Source: an uncultured Algimonas sp.
Lineage (GTDB): Bacteria; Pseudomonadota; Alphaproteobacteria; Caulobacterales; Maricaulaceae
DNA length: 64,000 nucleotides
NCBI RefSeq assembly: GCF_947498175.1
Contig: NZ_CANMJB010000003.1
Span: forward strand, 248,001-312,000
Reading direction: 5' to 3'
This document shows, in pieces, positions 45,980 through 56,326 of this stretch. A program made the translations under genes and the position numbers. The notes beneath the pieces are model-generated. The model saw only the letters and a list, made by a program, of their open reading frames with translations. It had not been told where the DNA came from and searched no databases. Positions within the stretch are counted from its first letter, which is position 1; every line of letters begins with the position of its first letter.

Positions 45980-46039
45980 AGAAGGCCAAGATTGAAGTTG
46001 GCAAGCATTGAGTCTTGCAAGTGTTTGAGTCCGGCAAGC
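45975..46039. repeat. Degenerate 16-base tandem repeat at the end of ylxR
   Basis: Four head-to-tail units of 16-17 bases: TTGAAGAAGGCCAAGA, TTGAAGTTGGCAAGCA, TTGAGTCTTGCAAGTG and TTTGAGTCCGGCAAGCG. The first unit contains the ylxR stop. Common core: TTGAG/A-N5-GCAAG. The function is unknown; it occupies the infB leader. Confidence 0.7.
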
Positions 46040-46207
46040 GTTCAAGAAGACAGCCGCCGAAAGCAGGCAGCGGTTGAAAAAGGCGCATTTGCCGCTAGAT
46101 TGCGCCTCGTCACGAGACGGGGCCGCGACCCATTGATGAATGAACGGCAACCCGGCCGCCACACGGCCGGACCTTCGCCCCGCGAAATGACGAACTGAAA
46201 GAAGATG

Positions 46208-49078
46208 ATGAGCGACAATAACGACAACCGACCCCGCCGCCCTGTTGGCGGACGCCCAGGGGGACCGACCCGCGGGCCGCGGCGCACGACGTCCCGGTCT
46301 TCCGCCGTGGTGGTCGAGAAGAAGAAGAAACGCCTGGTCAAGCCGGGCGCGGGCGGTTCCGGTGCGACCGGGGCCAAGCCGAAGATCCAGCTCAAGCCCC
46401 GCACCGGCGCGGGCGCGAGCCCGGCTGCGCCGAAGCCTACTCCCGCTGCGGCCCAACCGGCGACGACCGCCAAGGCCGAGCCCCAGCCGCAAGCCACGCC
46501 CGAAAGCCAGCCCAAAGCGGTTCAGATTCCCAAACCCGACGGTGCGGCGTCCAGCGGCCCCCAAGCCGCCACGCCCGTGAAGGCTGCGCCGGCTACCAAG
46601 GCGCCGACCTTGGCCCCGCCGATCAAGACGGCTGCCGAAGCCAAGCCTTCATCCACGCCCAGAGCAGCGCCCAAACCGACCAAGCCGGCGGCGCTGACGG
46701 ATGCGCAGATCGCCGCCGCCGCCCGGGAACAGGGCCTGTCCGTCGCCGAATTCAAGGTCCGGATGGTCGCCCTGCAGAAAGCGCAGGCCCAGGCGGCCGA
46801 GCGCGCCGCCAAGAAGGCCGCCGAGGCCGAAGCCCGCCAGGCCCGCATGCGCGAGGAGCAGGAACTGCTCGAAGCCAAGAAGAAGGCTGAGGAAGAAGCC
46901 GAGCTGAAGCGCATCGAGGAAGAGGAAACCGCCAAGCGCCAGCAGGACAAGGAAGAACAGGAACGGCTGCAGCGCAAATCGGTCGGCTCGCCGCTGGAGC
47001 GCGGCAAGTCCGAAGCCGAAATGTCGGAGCTGGAAAAGGCCGGCGGACGCATCAAGAAGAAGCGCAACACCCCGCCGCCGACCCGGTCCAAGGGCGAACA
47101 GAAACGCCGCCGCGGCAAGCTGACCATCGTTTCGGCCCTGTCCGGCAACGACGAACGCCAGCGTTCGCTCGCCGCCGTGAAACGCAAGCGCGAACGCGAA
47201 CGCCAGCGCCGCGCCGGCGGTTCCGGATCCCGCGAGAAGGTGCAACGCGAAGTCACGGTGCCCGAAACCATTACCATCGCCGCTCTGGCCAACCGCATGG
47301 CGGAACGCGGTGCGGATGTCGTGAAATACCTCATGCAGCAGGGCACCATGTCCACGCTGAACGACGTGATTGATGCCGATACGGCACAGCTGATCGTCGA
47401 GGATTTCGGCCATACGGTGAAGCGTGTGTCCGAAGCCGATGTCGAGGACGATTTCCTGATCGACGATACGCCGAGCCAGGAAAAGGACCGCAAGCCGCGG
47501 CCGCCCGTCATCGCCATCATGGGCCATGTCGATCACGGCAAGACCTCGCTGCTGGACGCGCTGCGCGCGACCGACGTGGCGGCGGGCGAAGCCGGGGGCA
47601 TCACCCAGCATATCGGCGCCTACCAGCTGCAACTGAAGTCCGGCGACAAGATCACCGTGCTCGACACGCCCGGCCACGCGGCCTTCGCGGACATGCGCAC
47701 GCGCGGGGCGGAAGCCGTGGACATCGTCATCCTCGTGGTGGCGGCCGATGACGGCGTGAAGCCGCAGACGATCGAGTCGATCCGCTACGCCAAGGCGGCC
47801 GGCAAGCCGATCATCGTGGCGATCAACAAGATCGACAAATACGATGCCGACCCCAAGAAGGTCGAAACCGACCTGCTGCAATACGAAGTCATCACCGAGA
47901 GCATGTCTGGCGATGTGCAGGCCATCCCGGTGTCGGCCAAGGAAGGCACGGGACTGGACGCGCTGGCCGAAGCGATCACGCTGCAGGCCGAGCTGATGGA
48001 GCTGAAAGCCAATCCGAAGCGTAATCCGGACGGGCTGGTCATCGAGAGCCGGTTCGAGAAGGGCCGGGGTGCGGTGACGACGCTCCTGATCAAGCGCGGC
48101 ACGCTCAAGCGCGGCGACATGATCGTGGCCGACGAATATATGGGCAAGGTCAAGGCCATGATGGACGAGCGCGGCAAGCAGGTGAAGCAGTCCGGCCCGT
48201 CCACCCCTGTGGAAGTCATGGGCTTGGACGGCGCGCCGATGCCGGGCGAGCCGTTCGCCGTCGTCGACGGCGAGCAGAAGGCCCGCGAAATCGTCGAATA
48301 CCGCCAGCGTCAGAAGAAGAAGGCCGCCGCCGCGCAGCCATCCGCTCTGGCGTCGATGGAACAGATGATGGCGAAACTGCAGAACAAGGAAGTCAGCGAG
48401 CTTCCCTTGCTGGTCAAGGCCGATGTCCAGGGTTCCGCCGAGGCGATCAAGTCCTCGCTGGAGGGCCTGTCCAACTCGGAGGTCAAGGCCAACGTCATCT
48501 ACGCAGCCGCCGGGGGCATCTCGGAGAGCGACGTGCAGATGGCCATGACGGCCGGTGCGCCGATCATCGCCTTCAACGTCCGTCCGAACAAGCAGGCCAA
48601 GGAACTGGCCGACCGCGAAGGCGTGGAGATCCGCTACTATTCGATCATCTACGAGCTGATCGAATATATCGAGGGCATCCTGACCGGCATGATCAAGCCG
48701 GAGCGCCGCGAGACCTTCATCGGCTACGCGGAAATCCTGGAGGTCTTCAACATCTCCAAGCTGGGCAAGATCGCGGGCTGCCGCGTCACGGACGGACGTG
48801 TGGAGCGCGGCTCGGGCGTACGCCTGCTGCGCGACGATGTCGTCATCCACGAAGGCACGCTCAAGACGCTCAAGCGCTTCAAGGACGAAGTCGAGAAGGT
48901 CCAGAGCGGTATGGAATGCGGCATGGCCTTCGAGAACTACGAGGATCTTCGCAAGGGCGACCAGATCGAGTGCTTCACGGTCGAAATGGTCGACCGCTCG
49001 CTCGAGGACGTGGCCCTGTCCGACATGGAAGCGGAGAGTGCCGTCGCCCCGAGCCAGGACGAAAGCGAAGACGCATAG
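46208..49078 (+). CDS. infB: Translation initiation factor IF-2
   Basis: 956 residues from the second of two tandem ATGs (46205, 46208); the second has better spacing from GAAAGAAG. The long N-terminus is Ala/Pro/Lys-rich, followed by a charged helix ([12 protein letters not shown]) and the IF2_N region. The GTPase has [14 protein letters not shown] (G1), DTPGHAAF (G3) and NKIDK (G4). Domains II-IV follow, with [13 protein letters not shown] near the end. It promotes initiator-tRNA binding on the 30S subunit. Confidence 0.97.
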   Translation: MSDNNDNRPRRPVGGRPGGPTRGPRRTTSRSSAVVVEKKKKRLVKPGAGGSGATGAKPKIQLKPRTGAGASPAAPKPTPAAAQPATTAKAEPQPQATPESQPKAVQIPKPDGAASSGPQAATPVKAAPATKAPTLAPPIKTAAEAKPSSTPRAAPKPTKPAALTDAQIAAAAREQGLSVAEFKVRMVALQKAQAQAAERAAKKAAEAEARQARMREEQELLEAKKKAEEEAELKRIEEEETAKRQQDKEEQERLQRKSVGSPLERGKSEAEMSELEKAGGRIKKKRNTPPPTRSKGEQKRRRGKLTIVSALSGNDERQRSLAAVKRKRERERQRRAGGSGSREKVQREVTVPETITIAALANRMAERGADVVKYLMQQGTMSTLNDVIDADTAQLIVEDFGHTVKRVSEADVEDDFLIDDTPSQEKDRKPRPPVIAIMGHVDHGKTSLLDALRATDVAAGEAGGITQHIGAYQLQLKSGDKITVLDTPGHAAFADMRTRGAEAVDIVILVVAADDGVKPQTIESIRYAKAAGKPIIVAINKIDKYDADPKKVETDLLQYEVITESMSGDVQAIPVSAKEGTGLDALAEAITLQAELMELKANPKRNPDGLVIESRFEKGRGAVTTLLIKRGTLKRGDMIVADEYMGKVKAMMDERGKQVKQSGPSTPVEVMGLDGAPMPGEPFAVVDGEQKAREIVEYRQRQKKKAAAAQPSALASMEQMMAKLQNKEVSELPLLVKADVQGSAEAIKSSLEGLSNSEVKANVIYAAAGGISESDVQMAMTAGAPIIAFNVRPNKQAKELADREGVEIRYYSIIYELIEYIEGILTGMIKPERRETFIGYAEILEVFNISKLGKIAGCRVTDGRVERGSGVRLLRDDVVIHEGTLKTLKRFKDEVEKVQSGMECGMAFENYEDLRKGDQIECFTVEMVDRSLEDVALSDMEAESAVAPSQDESEDA

Positions 49079-49080
49079 GT

Positions 49081-49097
49081 TTTTCCCGAAGGGAAAA
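49081..49097 (+). terminator. Hairpin after infB
   Basis: TTTTCCC, loop GAA, GGGAAAA: a 7-base stem starting two bases after the infB stop. No T-run follows, so termination may be partial. It separates infB from rbfA, which normally share a transcript. Confidence 0.5.
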
Positions 49098-49815
49098 TCC
49101 TTGGTCCGGGCGGAACGGGAATCGCGAAGCGCCGCCCACCTGCCATGCCTTGCCGCCTTCTCGAAGGAGGGCGAAAGGAACGCCACTTGTCTCCAAAAGG
49201 CTCGGCCTCGGCATTCATTGCCGGGGCCGAAGATCTGCGGGACCTGTCATGCGCGCAGGCGGATCCGCGCCCTCGCGGCCTGGCGAGAGAAAAGAGTGGC
49301 AGGGAAGGCCCGCGGGTCGCACGATACATGTTGTCACATGTCATCACACGTTGTGGCGCTACCAGACCTTTCGGGTCCGCGCCGCGCCGGGGGTGTGCGA
49401 CCTGCAACGATGCCGGTTTCCTTCGCCTTTGTGGGGCGCAGAAACCGGGCGGGCCGCGTCTTGCCAAAGACGCGGAACCCGCCGAACGCAGCGACCCACC
49501 AGATATTCGGAGCGTCGGAGTCCCGCCCGCCTCCGCCATCCGGTTGGTGCGCGAGTAATATGGCACGGGCTCGGGGTGTCGCGGATCTATTCGGCGATTT
49601 ATCTGGAAGCCGCTGAAAGAATTGACGGAATTCAAGGAATTATCACGGACGGTTTTTGAAATAGCCGGTCCCGACCGCCAGGAAGGGTCGAAAACCGCCG
49701 GCTATGTTTGCCGTTTCTGCGTCCCAGACGCGCTTTGCCGGAAGGCAAGATAATCGCACCACCCCGAAACGCCTCACGCTTTCATTTGCGTCCAAGCGCT
49801 CCTATCTAGCGCCGC
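49098..49815. other. 0.72-kb non-coding stretch between infB and rbfA
   Basis: No convincing gene was found. Three clear inverted repeats lie inside: 49202-49230 (TCGGCCTCGGCA, loop TTCAT, TGCCGGGGCCGA; 12 bases with one G-T pair), 49454-49475 (CCGCGTCTT, loop GCCA, AAGACGCGG), and 49661-49705. A triplet of GAATT-containing units sits near 49620-49641. The stretch looks like a mosaic of small repeats or a decayed insertion. Several frames span it, but none has a family look. Confidence 0.6.
49661..49705. repeat. Two-tier stem-loop upstream of rbfA
   Basis: Outer arms ATAGCCGG (49661-49668) and CCGGCTAT (49698-49705) enclose inner arms CGACC (49672-49676) and GGTCG (49686-49690). The nested symmetry suggests a folded RNA in the rbfA leader or a mobile-type hairpin repeat. 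It lies 110 bases before rbfA. Confidence 0.45.
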
Positions 49816-50205
49816 ATGGCCCGTAACAGACCCCCCTCCCAACGCCAGCTGAAGACCGGCGAAGTGATCCGCCGCGCTCTGGCGGAGATCATCAACCGCG
49901 AAGACCTGCGCGACCCGGCCCTGTCCGGGGTCAGCGTGACCATCGCCGAGGTGCGCGCCGCCCCGGACCTGAAAGTCGCGACAGTGTTTGCCGCTCCGCT
50001 CGGTCCCGACGCCGACGGCGAGGCCGTCATCGCCGGGTTGCAGCGCTGCGGCCGTTTCCTGCGCGGACGGCTGGGCCGCGAACTGGAAATGAAAAGCACG
50101 CCGCGCCTCGTCTTCCGCCTCGACACGACCTTCGATACGGCCGACGACATGGCGCGCCTGCTGTCCCGGCCGGAGGTGGTGCGGGATCTGGAAGCGGACG
50201 ATTGA
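49816..50205 (+). CDS. rbfA: 30S ribosome-binding factor RbfA
   Basis: 129 residues with the KH-like RbfA fold: RQLKTGEVIRRALAEIINRED, LSGVSVTIAEVRAAPDLKVATVF, and RLVFRLDTTFD. It helps late maturation of the 30S subunit. It is separated from infB by a long non-coding stretch and from truB by three unrelated genes, so the standard operon is broken up. Confidence 0.95.
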   Translation: MARNRPPSQRQLKTGEVIRRALAEIINREDLRDPALSGVSVTIAEVRAAPDLKVATVFAAPLGPDADGEAVIAGLQRCGRFLRGRLGRELEMKSTPRLVFRLDTTFDTADDMARLLSRPEVVRDLEADD

Positions 50206-50285
50206 GGACATCAGCACAAGGATGTGCATTTTACACAAGACCGATCAACCGCTAGCGGACATCTGACAAGGGGGATATATTCATC

Positions 50286-50969
50286 ATGAAAAAGGCAATT
50301 CTCGGAGCTTTCGCTCTTTCGTTGACCGCATGCGCAACGACCACGAGTTCGCCGATCGACAGTACGGTTTTCCAAGACAGTCTGCGTCTCGGTGATGTCA
50401 CCGTATCCTTTGCCGAAGACCGCGCCGTACCGGGAGTCTACGACAAGGCTGTCGCCGCTCTTCTCGATGCCGACGCCGATTCGGTCATCGTCCGGTCGGC
50501 ATTTTCCGATTATATCAATGCAAATGGCGGACGCGGGGCCGAAGACGACCAGCTCGGCGAGCGCTATCTCGAATACCGGATCGCGGAGGAAGTCGCCGCC
50601 CGCCTTCGCGGCAATCTGACCGGGGAGCGAGACGTCGACGTCACCATCGATATAGAGAAGATCGCCACGCCGAATGCGGCGACCATGTTGTTGATCGGCG
50701 AAGTCAAAGGCATAAACTATGACATGGACGTCACGGATGCAGCCACGAACGCCGTCTTGATCGACCTTGTAGAGCCATCCAATCCGTTCGTGGAACGCAG
50801 CTCGGTTTTAAGCAGCGGCTTGCTCGGAATGGCGGCACGGACTGGATCCGGCACCCATATCAAGGATCTCGAACAGATGGTGTTCGCTGTGGCCGAGGAA
50901 GTGTCTCAGATCATGACGGGGGCCGAGGTCAACAAGGGCGTCGCCAAGAAAATCCGTTCGACCCTGTGA
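50286..50969 (+). CDS. Predicted lipoprotein of unknown function
   Basis: 227 residues. Signal MKKAILGAFALSLTAC with a lipobox ending at Cys16. The mature part is mixed alpha/beta (VTVSFAEDRAVPGVYDKAVA, TGERDVDVTIDIEKIATPN, MLLIGEVKGINYDMDVTDA) and ends with a helical segment. I do not recognise the family. It lies inside the broken rbfA-truB interval. Confidence 0.75.
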   Translation: MKKAILGAFALSLTACATTTSSPIDSTVFQDSLRLGDVTVSFAEDRAVPGVYDKAVAALLDADADSVIVRSAFSDYINANGGRGAEDDQLGERYLEYRIAEEVAARLRGNLTGERDVDVTIDIEKIATPNAATMLLIGEVKGINYDMDVTDAATNAVLIDLVEPSNPFVERSSVLSSGLLGMAARTGSGTHIKDLEQMVFAVAEEVSQIMTGAEVNKGVAKKIRSTL

Positions 50970-50991
50970 TACCGGCCTGTTGCCACCGCTT

Positions 50992-51438
50992 TCAGGACGC
51001 GCCGTAATCCAGGGTTCTCATCAGATCGCCCTTTTCGTCGGTGGCCGTTGAACGGCCTCCGGCCGGGGCGAGATCGACGGTTACGGACCGTGGAAGAAGC
51101 GCCTTATCGGCGCCGCTATCGCTGTCTATTATGGCCGCATAACTCGAACCGGCACTCAAAATGGAGCGGCCTAGGGTCGTTCTCGGCGTGATTTGATAGG
51201 TGAACGGCGAATAGCCAGCCATCTCCACCGTGGTCCGGTATGTCGATCGCGGCAGCTCTATCTCGCAAGGTGTGACGCATTCGACGTCATTGAGTTTTCG
51301 TGCCGCGTCGCGGAACGTCACGGTGGCCCCCGTGGGTTCGCTGACGATGGTCACAGTCTCGTTCTGGCCCGCAACGATCGTCGCGCAGCCTCCGAGTGCG
51401 ATAACCAGGCCGTACAAAGCGGCATGTCTTGGATGCAT
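50992..51438 (-). CDS. Predicted lipoprotein with a PEGA-like domain
   Basis: 148 residues. The lipobox is ALGGC. The mature start NETVTIVSEPTGATVTFRD, followed by CVTPCEIELPRSTYRTTVEMAGY, is the PEGA pattern: short beta strands with a P-G-A turn, often on surface lipoproteins. The two Cys of CVTPC could form a disulfide. It converges on the neighbouring lipoprotein gene, 22 bases apart. Confidence 0.72.
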   Translation of the reverse strand: MHPRHAALYGLVIALGGCATIVAGQNETVTIVSEPTGATVTFRDAARKLNDVECVTPCEIELPRSTYRTTVEMAGYSPFTYQITPRTTLGRSILSAGSSYAAIIDSDSGADKALLPRSVTVDLAPAGGRSTATDEKGDLMRTLDYGAS

Positions 51439-51583
51439 GTTCGCCCTCCCAACAGTGACCGACGACCCTCGTCATTCGAGGCGCCAACCGGCTTCAACCG
51501 ATCATATATATCGGATTCGCCAGACATCAAGAAAACCGGAGGCGGGCTCGGCGGCAGTCAATCCGCCGATATGTTCTGTGACT

Positions 51584-52222
51584 CTAGAACCGCCTTCCCA
51601 AGCCGATCCCGACGATCCAGGGGTTGATGTCGGCGTCGGCCTCGACGGCCACGCCGCCGGCATCGACTTTCACGTCCGTGCTCAGCCACAGTTTCTTGAC
51701 GTCGGCGTTGAAGAACCAGGTGTCGTTGATCGGAATGTCGGCGCCCGCCTGCAGGGCGAAACCGAATTCGTTGCTATAGTCGATCGAGGTGACGTCGCCT
51801 TCGTCCTCGCCGAAGAAGACGGTGTAGTTCACGCCCGCCCCGACATAGGGCCGGAACCCCCCGCGCGGGTTGAAATGGTACTGCGCCGTCACCGTCGGCG
51901 GCAACAGCCAGACGTCGCCCAGATCGACATCCCCCACGGAGGTGGCGTTGGCGTTCACGTCGTGATTGGTCACGCCGAGGATCAGTTCGAACGCGATGTT
52001 CTCGGACACGAAGTAGGAGATGTCGAGTTCCGGAACGATCTGGTCGCCGATATCGACCGTCCCGCCGATCGGCCGGATCGTGCCGTCCTCTTCGGGCATG
52101 ACCGAGATGGCGCGCACGCGCACCAACCAAGGATCGTCCACATCGGACGCGGCGGCGTTGGCGGCGGGCAGGACGGTCATGGCGGCGGCGCCCATCATGA
52201 CGGCGAAAGTGGTCTTGAACAT
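51584..52222 (-). CDS. OmpW-family outer-membrane protein
   Basis: About 212 residues. The start MFKTTFAVMMGAAAM has GGGAG six bases upstream; the ATG at 52228 is too close to that site. A signal peptide ending near NAAA leads to an eight-strand barrel: WLVRVRAISVMP, FELILGVTNHDV, FRPYVGAGVNYTVFF, and terminal VGIGLGRRF. OmpW proteins form narrow hydrophobic channels. It is read against the flow of the surrounding rbfA/truB genes. Confidence 0.92.
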   Translation of the reverse strand: MFKTTFAVMMGAAAMTVLPAANAAASDVDDPWLVRVRAISVMPEEDGTIRPIGGTVDIGDQIVPELDISYFVSENIAFELILGVTNHDVNANATSVGDVDLGDVWLLPPTVTAQYHFNPRGGFRPYVGAGVNYTVFFGEDEGDVTSIDYSNEFGFALQAGADIPINDTWFFNADVKKLWLSTDVKVDAGGVAVEADADINPWIVGIGLGRRF

Positions 52223-52440
52223 GTGCATCTCCCGATTGGCACTCCGACCGCCACGGGACCAGCCGCCCCTCCTGGGCGGGCCGCGACGATATTTGTTCCA
52301 TGATGGATATCGAGACCGCCTGGGGGCGTGACGCGGGTCACGCGAGCACGGCTATAAGTGCAGACCGGCTCCGGCGATTCAGCATGGCTGGACTTCGTCC
52401 GGCTTCCGTTCCAGGCCGGAATGGCGTAGCCGCCCTGCCC

Positions 52441-53370
52441 ATGGATCCCAACGGACGCAATCGGCGCAAACGCGGACGGCCCATTCATGGCTGGGTCGTT
52501 CTGGACAAGCCGCTGGGCCTGGGCAGCACAAAAGCCGTTGCCGCTGTCCGGCGGTTGATGGACGCGCAGAAAGCGGGCCATGCCGGAACTTTGGATCCGC
52601 TGGCGACCGGCCTTCTGCCCATCGCACTGGGCGAGGCGACCAAGACCGTGCCGTTCCTGATGGACGCGCCCAAATCCTACGACTTCGACATCGCTTTCGG
52701 CACCAGCACCGAAACGCTGGACGCCGAAGGGGCCGTGACGGGTGCGTCCGACGTGCGGCCGACGCGCGCGCAGATCGAAGCGGTGCTGCCGCGCTTCGTC
52801 GGCGCGGTCGAACAGGTCCCGCCCAAATATTCCGCCATCAGGATCGACGGCAAGCGCGCCTACGACCTGGCGCGGGCGGGTGCGGCGGTCGAGATGAAGA
52901 CGCGGACCGTCCGCATCGACGCCCTGCGCCTGGTTTCGCATGATGGCGACGGCGTCTCTTTGTTGGTCGATTGCGGCAAGGGCACCTATGTCCGGTCGCT
53001 GGCGCGCGACATCTGCGTCGCAACGGGAGCCGAAGGCCATATCTCGCGCCTGCGCCGGACGCGGGTCGGACCGTTCGGACTGGCGCAGTCATTGACGCTG
53101 GACGCGCTGGCGGAACTATGCGATGGCGCGCGCGCCGATGAGGGGTGCTTGCCGCTCTCGACCGCGCTGGACGACATCCCGGTGCTGGCCGTGACCGACC
53201 CGCAAGCGATCCATCTGAAGCAGGGCCGCGCCATCGCCGCCCCGCAATCTCTCCAAACGTCCGCCCCGCACGATCGGGAATGGATATTGGCCGAGGCTGA
53301 GGGTTCGCCGGTTGCGTTGTGCCAACCCCGCGACGGCCGGCTCTGGCCCAAGCGGGTTTTCAATATCTAG
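52441..53370 (+). CDS. truB: tRNA pseudouridine-55 synthase TruB
   Basis: Makes pseudouridine 55 in the T-loop of tRNAs. The product is 309 residues from MDPNGRNRRKRGRPIHG; earlier in-frame ATGs add residues unlike the family. WVVLDKPLG and AGHAGTLDPLATGLL are conserved, with catalytic Asp52. The remaining part includes the PUA-like tail. It is followed 18 bases on by rpsO. Confidence 0.95.
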   Translation: MDPNGRNRRKRGRPIHGWVVLDKPLGLGSTKAVAAVRRLMDAQKAGHAGTLDPLATGLLPIALGEATKTVPFLMDAPKSYDFDIAFGTSTETLDAEGAVTGASDVRPTRAQIEAVLPRFVGAVEQVPPKYSAIRIDGKRAYDLARAGAAVEMKTRTVRIDALRLVSHDGDGVSLLVDCGKGTYVRSLARDICVATGAEGHISRLRRTRVGPFGLAQSLTLDALAELCDGARADEGCLPLSTALDDIPVLAVTDPQAIHLKQGRAIAAPQSLQTSAPHDREWILAEAEGSPVALCQPRDGRLWPKRVFNI

Positions 53371-53388
53371 CTATGATGGAGAAACCCG

Positions 53389-53658
53389 ATGTCGATTACA
53401 GCCAAGCGTAAGGCGGAACTGATTACCGAATACGCGACGAAGCCGGGCGATACCGGCTCCCCCGAAGTCCAGGTCGCGATCCTGACGGAACGCATCCGGA
53501 ACCTGACCGAGCATTTCAAGACCAACGCCAAGGACAACCATTCCCGTCGCGGTCTGCTCGCCATGGTGACGCAACGCCGTCGCCTGCTCGACTATCTGAA
53601 GGGCAAGTCCGAGGACCGCTACCAGGACCTCATCAAACGTCTGGAGCTGCGCCGCTAG
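53389..53658 (+). CDS. rpsO: 30S ribosomal protein S15
   Basis: 89 residues of the S15 family ([46 protein letters not shown]). GGAG lies eight bases before the ATG. It binds 16S rRNA early in 30S assembly. The truB-rpsO-pnp order is the standard one. A strong terminator follows. Confidence 0.98.
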   Translation: MSITAKRKAELITEYATKPGDTGSPEVQVAILTERIRNLTEHFKTNAKDNHSRRGLLAMVTQRRRLLDYLKGKSEDRYQDLIKRLELRR

Positions 53659-53680
53659 GCCGCCCCCGACACACAACGAC

Positions 53681-53713
53681 AAAGCCGCCGGAGAGGGCTC
53701 CGGCGGCTTTCGT
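53681..53713 (+). terminator. rpsO terminator
   Basis: AAAGCCGCCGGAG (53681-53693), loop AGGG, CTCCGGCGGCTTT (53698-53710): a perfect 13-base stem ending in T residues. It should end most rpsO transcripts before pnp. Confidence 0.9.
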
Positions 53714-53731
53714 GCATTCAAGCACACCCGC

Positions 53732-53789
53732 GTTCCGCAACCCTGCGGAACACTGAAATTTGCATCCGCCGGGAGCAATGAGGCTCCCG
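53732..53789 (+). promoter_or_regulatory. Two hairpins in the pnp leader
   Basis: GTTCCGCA, loop ACCC, TGCGGAAC (53732-53751; 8 bases) and CGGGAGC, loop AATGAG, GCTCCCG (53770-53789; 7 bases), both perfect. In E. coli an RNase III-cut hairpin in this same rpsO-pnp gap lets PNPase repress its own mRNA. These may serve the same purpose. Confidence 0.6.
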
Positions 53790-53835
53790 AAAGACACACA
53801 GCCGGGTGCAAGTCCGTACGATGAAAGACAGACTT

Positions 53836-56055
53836 ATGTTCGATACGCAATCCGTCACGATTGACTGGGCGGGCCGAGAGCTCACCCTGGAAACGGGCCG
53901 CGTCGCCCGCCAAGCCGATGGGGCGGTGCTCGCCACTTACGGCGACACCAAACTGCTCGCCACCGCCTGCTTCGCCAAGGATGCACGCCCGGGTCAGCAC
54001 TTCTTCCCGCTGACCGTCAACTACATGGAAAAATTCTACGCCGCCGGCAAAGTGCCGGGCGGTTACTTCAAACGCGAAGGCCGTCCGACCGAGCGCGAGA
54101 CGCTGATCTCCCGCCTGACCGACCGTCCGATCCGCCCGCTCTTCCCCAAGGGCTTCCGCAACGAAGTGCAGGTCGTCATCACGGTCCTGCAGCACGATCT
54201 CGAAAACGAACCCGACATCATCGGCATGGTCGCGGCTTCCGCGGCTCTGGCCCTGTCAGGCGCGCCGTTTGCCGGTCCGATCGGCGCCGCGCGCGTCGGC
54301 CTGATCGACGGGGACTATGTGCTGAACCCGATGCTCGACGAAATGGAAGAGTCCGAGCTCGACCTCGTCGTCGCCGGGACGGAAGAGGCCATCATGATGG
54401 TCGAATCCGAAGCCAAGGAACTGACCGAGGAGCAGATGCTCGGCGCGGTCATGTTCGCCCACGAAGCCTGCCAGGACGTGATCGAAGCGATCCACGATCT
54501 GGTCAAGAAGGCCGGCGCCAAGCCCGCCTACGACTATGTCGTGCCGGATCTCGAAGACGAGAAGAAAGAGGTCAAGAAGATCGCCGAGAAAGGCATAAAG
54601 GCGGCCTACAAGAAGAAGGACAAGCTGGAACGCCAGGACGCGCTTCGCGCCGCCAAGGACGATGCCAAGGCCAAGCTGGTCGTCTCAGATGAAAACCCGC
54701 ACGGCATGACCGACGCTGTCTTCAGCGATGTCTTCAAATCGGTCGAGTCCGAAACAGTCCGCCAGAGCGTCATCAAGACCAAGAAGCGCATCGACGGTCG
54801 CAAGACCGACGAAGTCCGCCCGATCGAAGCGATGGCGGGCCTTCTGCCCCGCACGCACGGCTCCGCCCTGTTCACGCGCGGCGAAACGCAGGCCATCTGC
54901 GTCGCCACGCTCGGCACGTCCGAGGACGAGCAGTTCATGGACCAGCTGACCGGCACGATCAAAAACAAGTTCATGCTGCACTACAACTTCCCGCCCTATT
55001 CGGTCGGGGAAACCGGTCGCATGGGCGGCACGTCGCGCCGCGAGATGGGCCACGGCAAGCTCGCCTGGCGCGCGCTTCAAGCCGTCCTGCCGACGGCGGA
55101 AGACTTCCCCTACACGATCCGTCTCGTCTCGGAGATCACCGAGTCCAACGGTTCGTCCTCCATGGCGACGGTGTGCGGTTGTTCATTGGCCATGATGGAT
55201 GCGGGCGTGCCGATCAAGCGCCCCGTTTCCGGTATCGCGATGGGCCTGATCAAGGACGATAACGGCGTCGCCGTTCTGTCCGACATTCTGGGCGACGAAG
55301 ATCACTTGGGCGACATGGACTTCAAGGTCGCCGGCACGTCCGAGGGCATCACGTCCCTGCAGATGGACATCAAGATCGCCGGCATCACCGAAGAGATCAT
55401 GGAAGAGGCGCTGGCCCAGGCCCATGACGGCCGCCTGCACATTCTCGACCGCATGAACGACGCGCTGACGGAAAGCCGCGAGAGCGTCGGCGAATTCGCC
55501 CCGCGCATCGAGCAGATGCAGATCCCCGTCGACAAGATCCGCGACGTGATCGGTTCGGGCGGCAAGGTCATCCGCGAAATCGTGGACACGACCGGTGCCC
55601 GCGTCAGCGTCGAGGATGACGGCTCCATCAAGATCGCGTCCAACGACCAGAAGTCGATCGACGCCGCCAAGGAATGGATCTCGTCCCTGACCGAGGAACC
55701 CGAAGCCGGTGCCATCTACAAGGGCAAGGTCGTGAAGGTTGTCGATTTCGGCGCCTTCGTGAACTTCTTCGGCAAGAAGGACGGTCTGGTCCACGTCTCC
55801 ATGATCAAGCCGGAGCGGGTGAACCATCCGTCCGACTTTCTGGAAGAGGGCCAGGAGGTCTGGGTCAAGCTGATGGGCTTCGATGATCGCGGCAAGGTCC
55901 GCCTGAGCATGAAACATGTCGATCAGGACAGCGGTGAAGAGATCGAAGTCGAGGAGCGCAAGCGGTCCAAGCGCGACGACGAAGATGAGGACGGCGGCGA
56001 CGACAAGCCTCGCCGCCCTCACCGCCGCCGCTCACCCCGCAAAGACGAAGATTAA
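53836..56055 (+). CDS. pnp: Polynucleotide phosphorylase
   Basis: A 3'-5' phosphorolytic exoribonuclease of about 739 residues. The start [21 protein letters not shown] matches the family; GTG 53806 and ATG 53821 would extend it by 5-10 residues. Two RNase PH domains (the second with [16 protein letters not shown]) are followed by KH ([13 protein letters not shown]) and S1 ([17 protein letters not shown]) RNA-binding domains. The tail is Arg/Asp-rich, a frequent RNase E-contact feature. Confidence 0.97.
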   Translation: MFDTQSVTIDWAGRELTLETGRVARQADGAVLATYGDTKLLATACFAKDARPGQHFFPLTVNYMEKFYAAGKVPGGYFKREGRPTERETLISRLTDRPIRPLFPKGFRNEVQVVITVLQHDLENEPDIIGMVAASAALALSGAPFAGPIGAARVGLIDGDYVLNPMLDEMEESELDLVVAGTEEAIMMVESEAKELTEEQMLGAVMFAHEACQDVIEAIHDLVKKAGAKPAYDYVVPDLEDEKKEVKKIAEKGIKAAYKKKDKLERQDALRAAKDDAKAKLVVSDENPHGMTDAVFSDVFKSVESETVRQSVIKTKKRIDGRKTDEVRPIEAMAGLLPRTHGSALFTRGETQAICVATLGTSEDEQFMDQLTGTIKNKFMLHYNFPPYSVGETGRMGGTSRREMGHGKLAWRALQAVLPTAEDFPYTIRLVSEITESNGSSSMATVCGCSLAMMDAGVPIKRPVSGIAMGLIKDDNGVAVLSDILGDEDHLGDMDFKVAGTSEGITSLQMDIKIAGITEEIMEEALAQAHDGRLHILDRMNDALTESRESVGEFAPRIEQMQIPVDKIRDVIGSGGKVIREIVDTTGARVSVEDDGSIKIASNDQKSIDAAKEWISSLTEEPEAGAIYKGKVVKVVDFGAFVNFFGKKDGLVHVSMIKPERVNHPSDFLEEGQEVWVKLMGFDDRGKVRLSMKHVDQDSGEEIEVEERKRSKRDDEDEDGGDDKPRRPHRRRSPRKDED

Positions 56056-56095
56056 GGGGGCGCGCCGATTAGGCGCGGTTCGGATATCAATCCAG

Positions 56096-56123
56096 AAACC
56101 CGGCTTCGGCCGGGTTTTTTATT
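56096..56123 (+). terminator. pnp terminator
   Basis: AAACCCGGC (56096-56104), tetraloop TTCG, GCCGGGTTT (56109-56117), then TTTATT. A canonical Rho-independent terminator 40 bases after pnp. Confidence 0.92.
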
Positions 56124-56212
56124 GGGCGGCGCGCGCAGGATGATGCGTAACGTTATACGGTCGGCAATCAGGGCGGATGCAGTCCGAAATATCAACCTAT
56201 GCGTGTTTCGTG

Positions 56213-56241
56213 CTTGAAAAGTTGCGCTTGCAACTGTCAAG
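56213..56241. promoter_or_regulatory. Two-part dyad upstream of the XRE regulator
   Basis: CTTGA-aaa-GTTGC-gctt-GCAAC-tg-TCAAG. Both arm pairs are perfect, and only the internal spacers differ (3 versus 2 bases). It lies about 120 bases before the XRE gene and is a plausible operator for that regulator. Confidence 0.5.
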
Positions 56242-56326
56242 TCATCAAAACGTCGCGCAAAAAATGATGTGAATCAGTTGGCTGAGGCAACTGCTTTAAT
56301 CACTTTGATCTCAATCATGCCTTGTG

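Noticed and set aside
46649-49186. An 845-codon frame opposite infB
   Set aside because: Antisense shadow of infB: low-complexity product without recognisable motifs.
49145-49558. Several overlapping frames between infB and rbfA
   Set aside because: Many frames are open at once, as expected from base composition; none has a ribosome site, signal peptide or domain.
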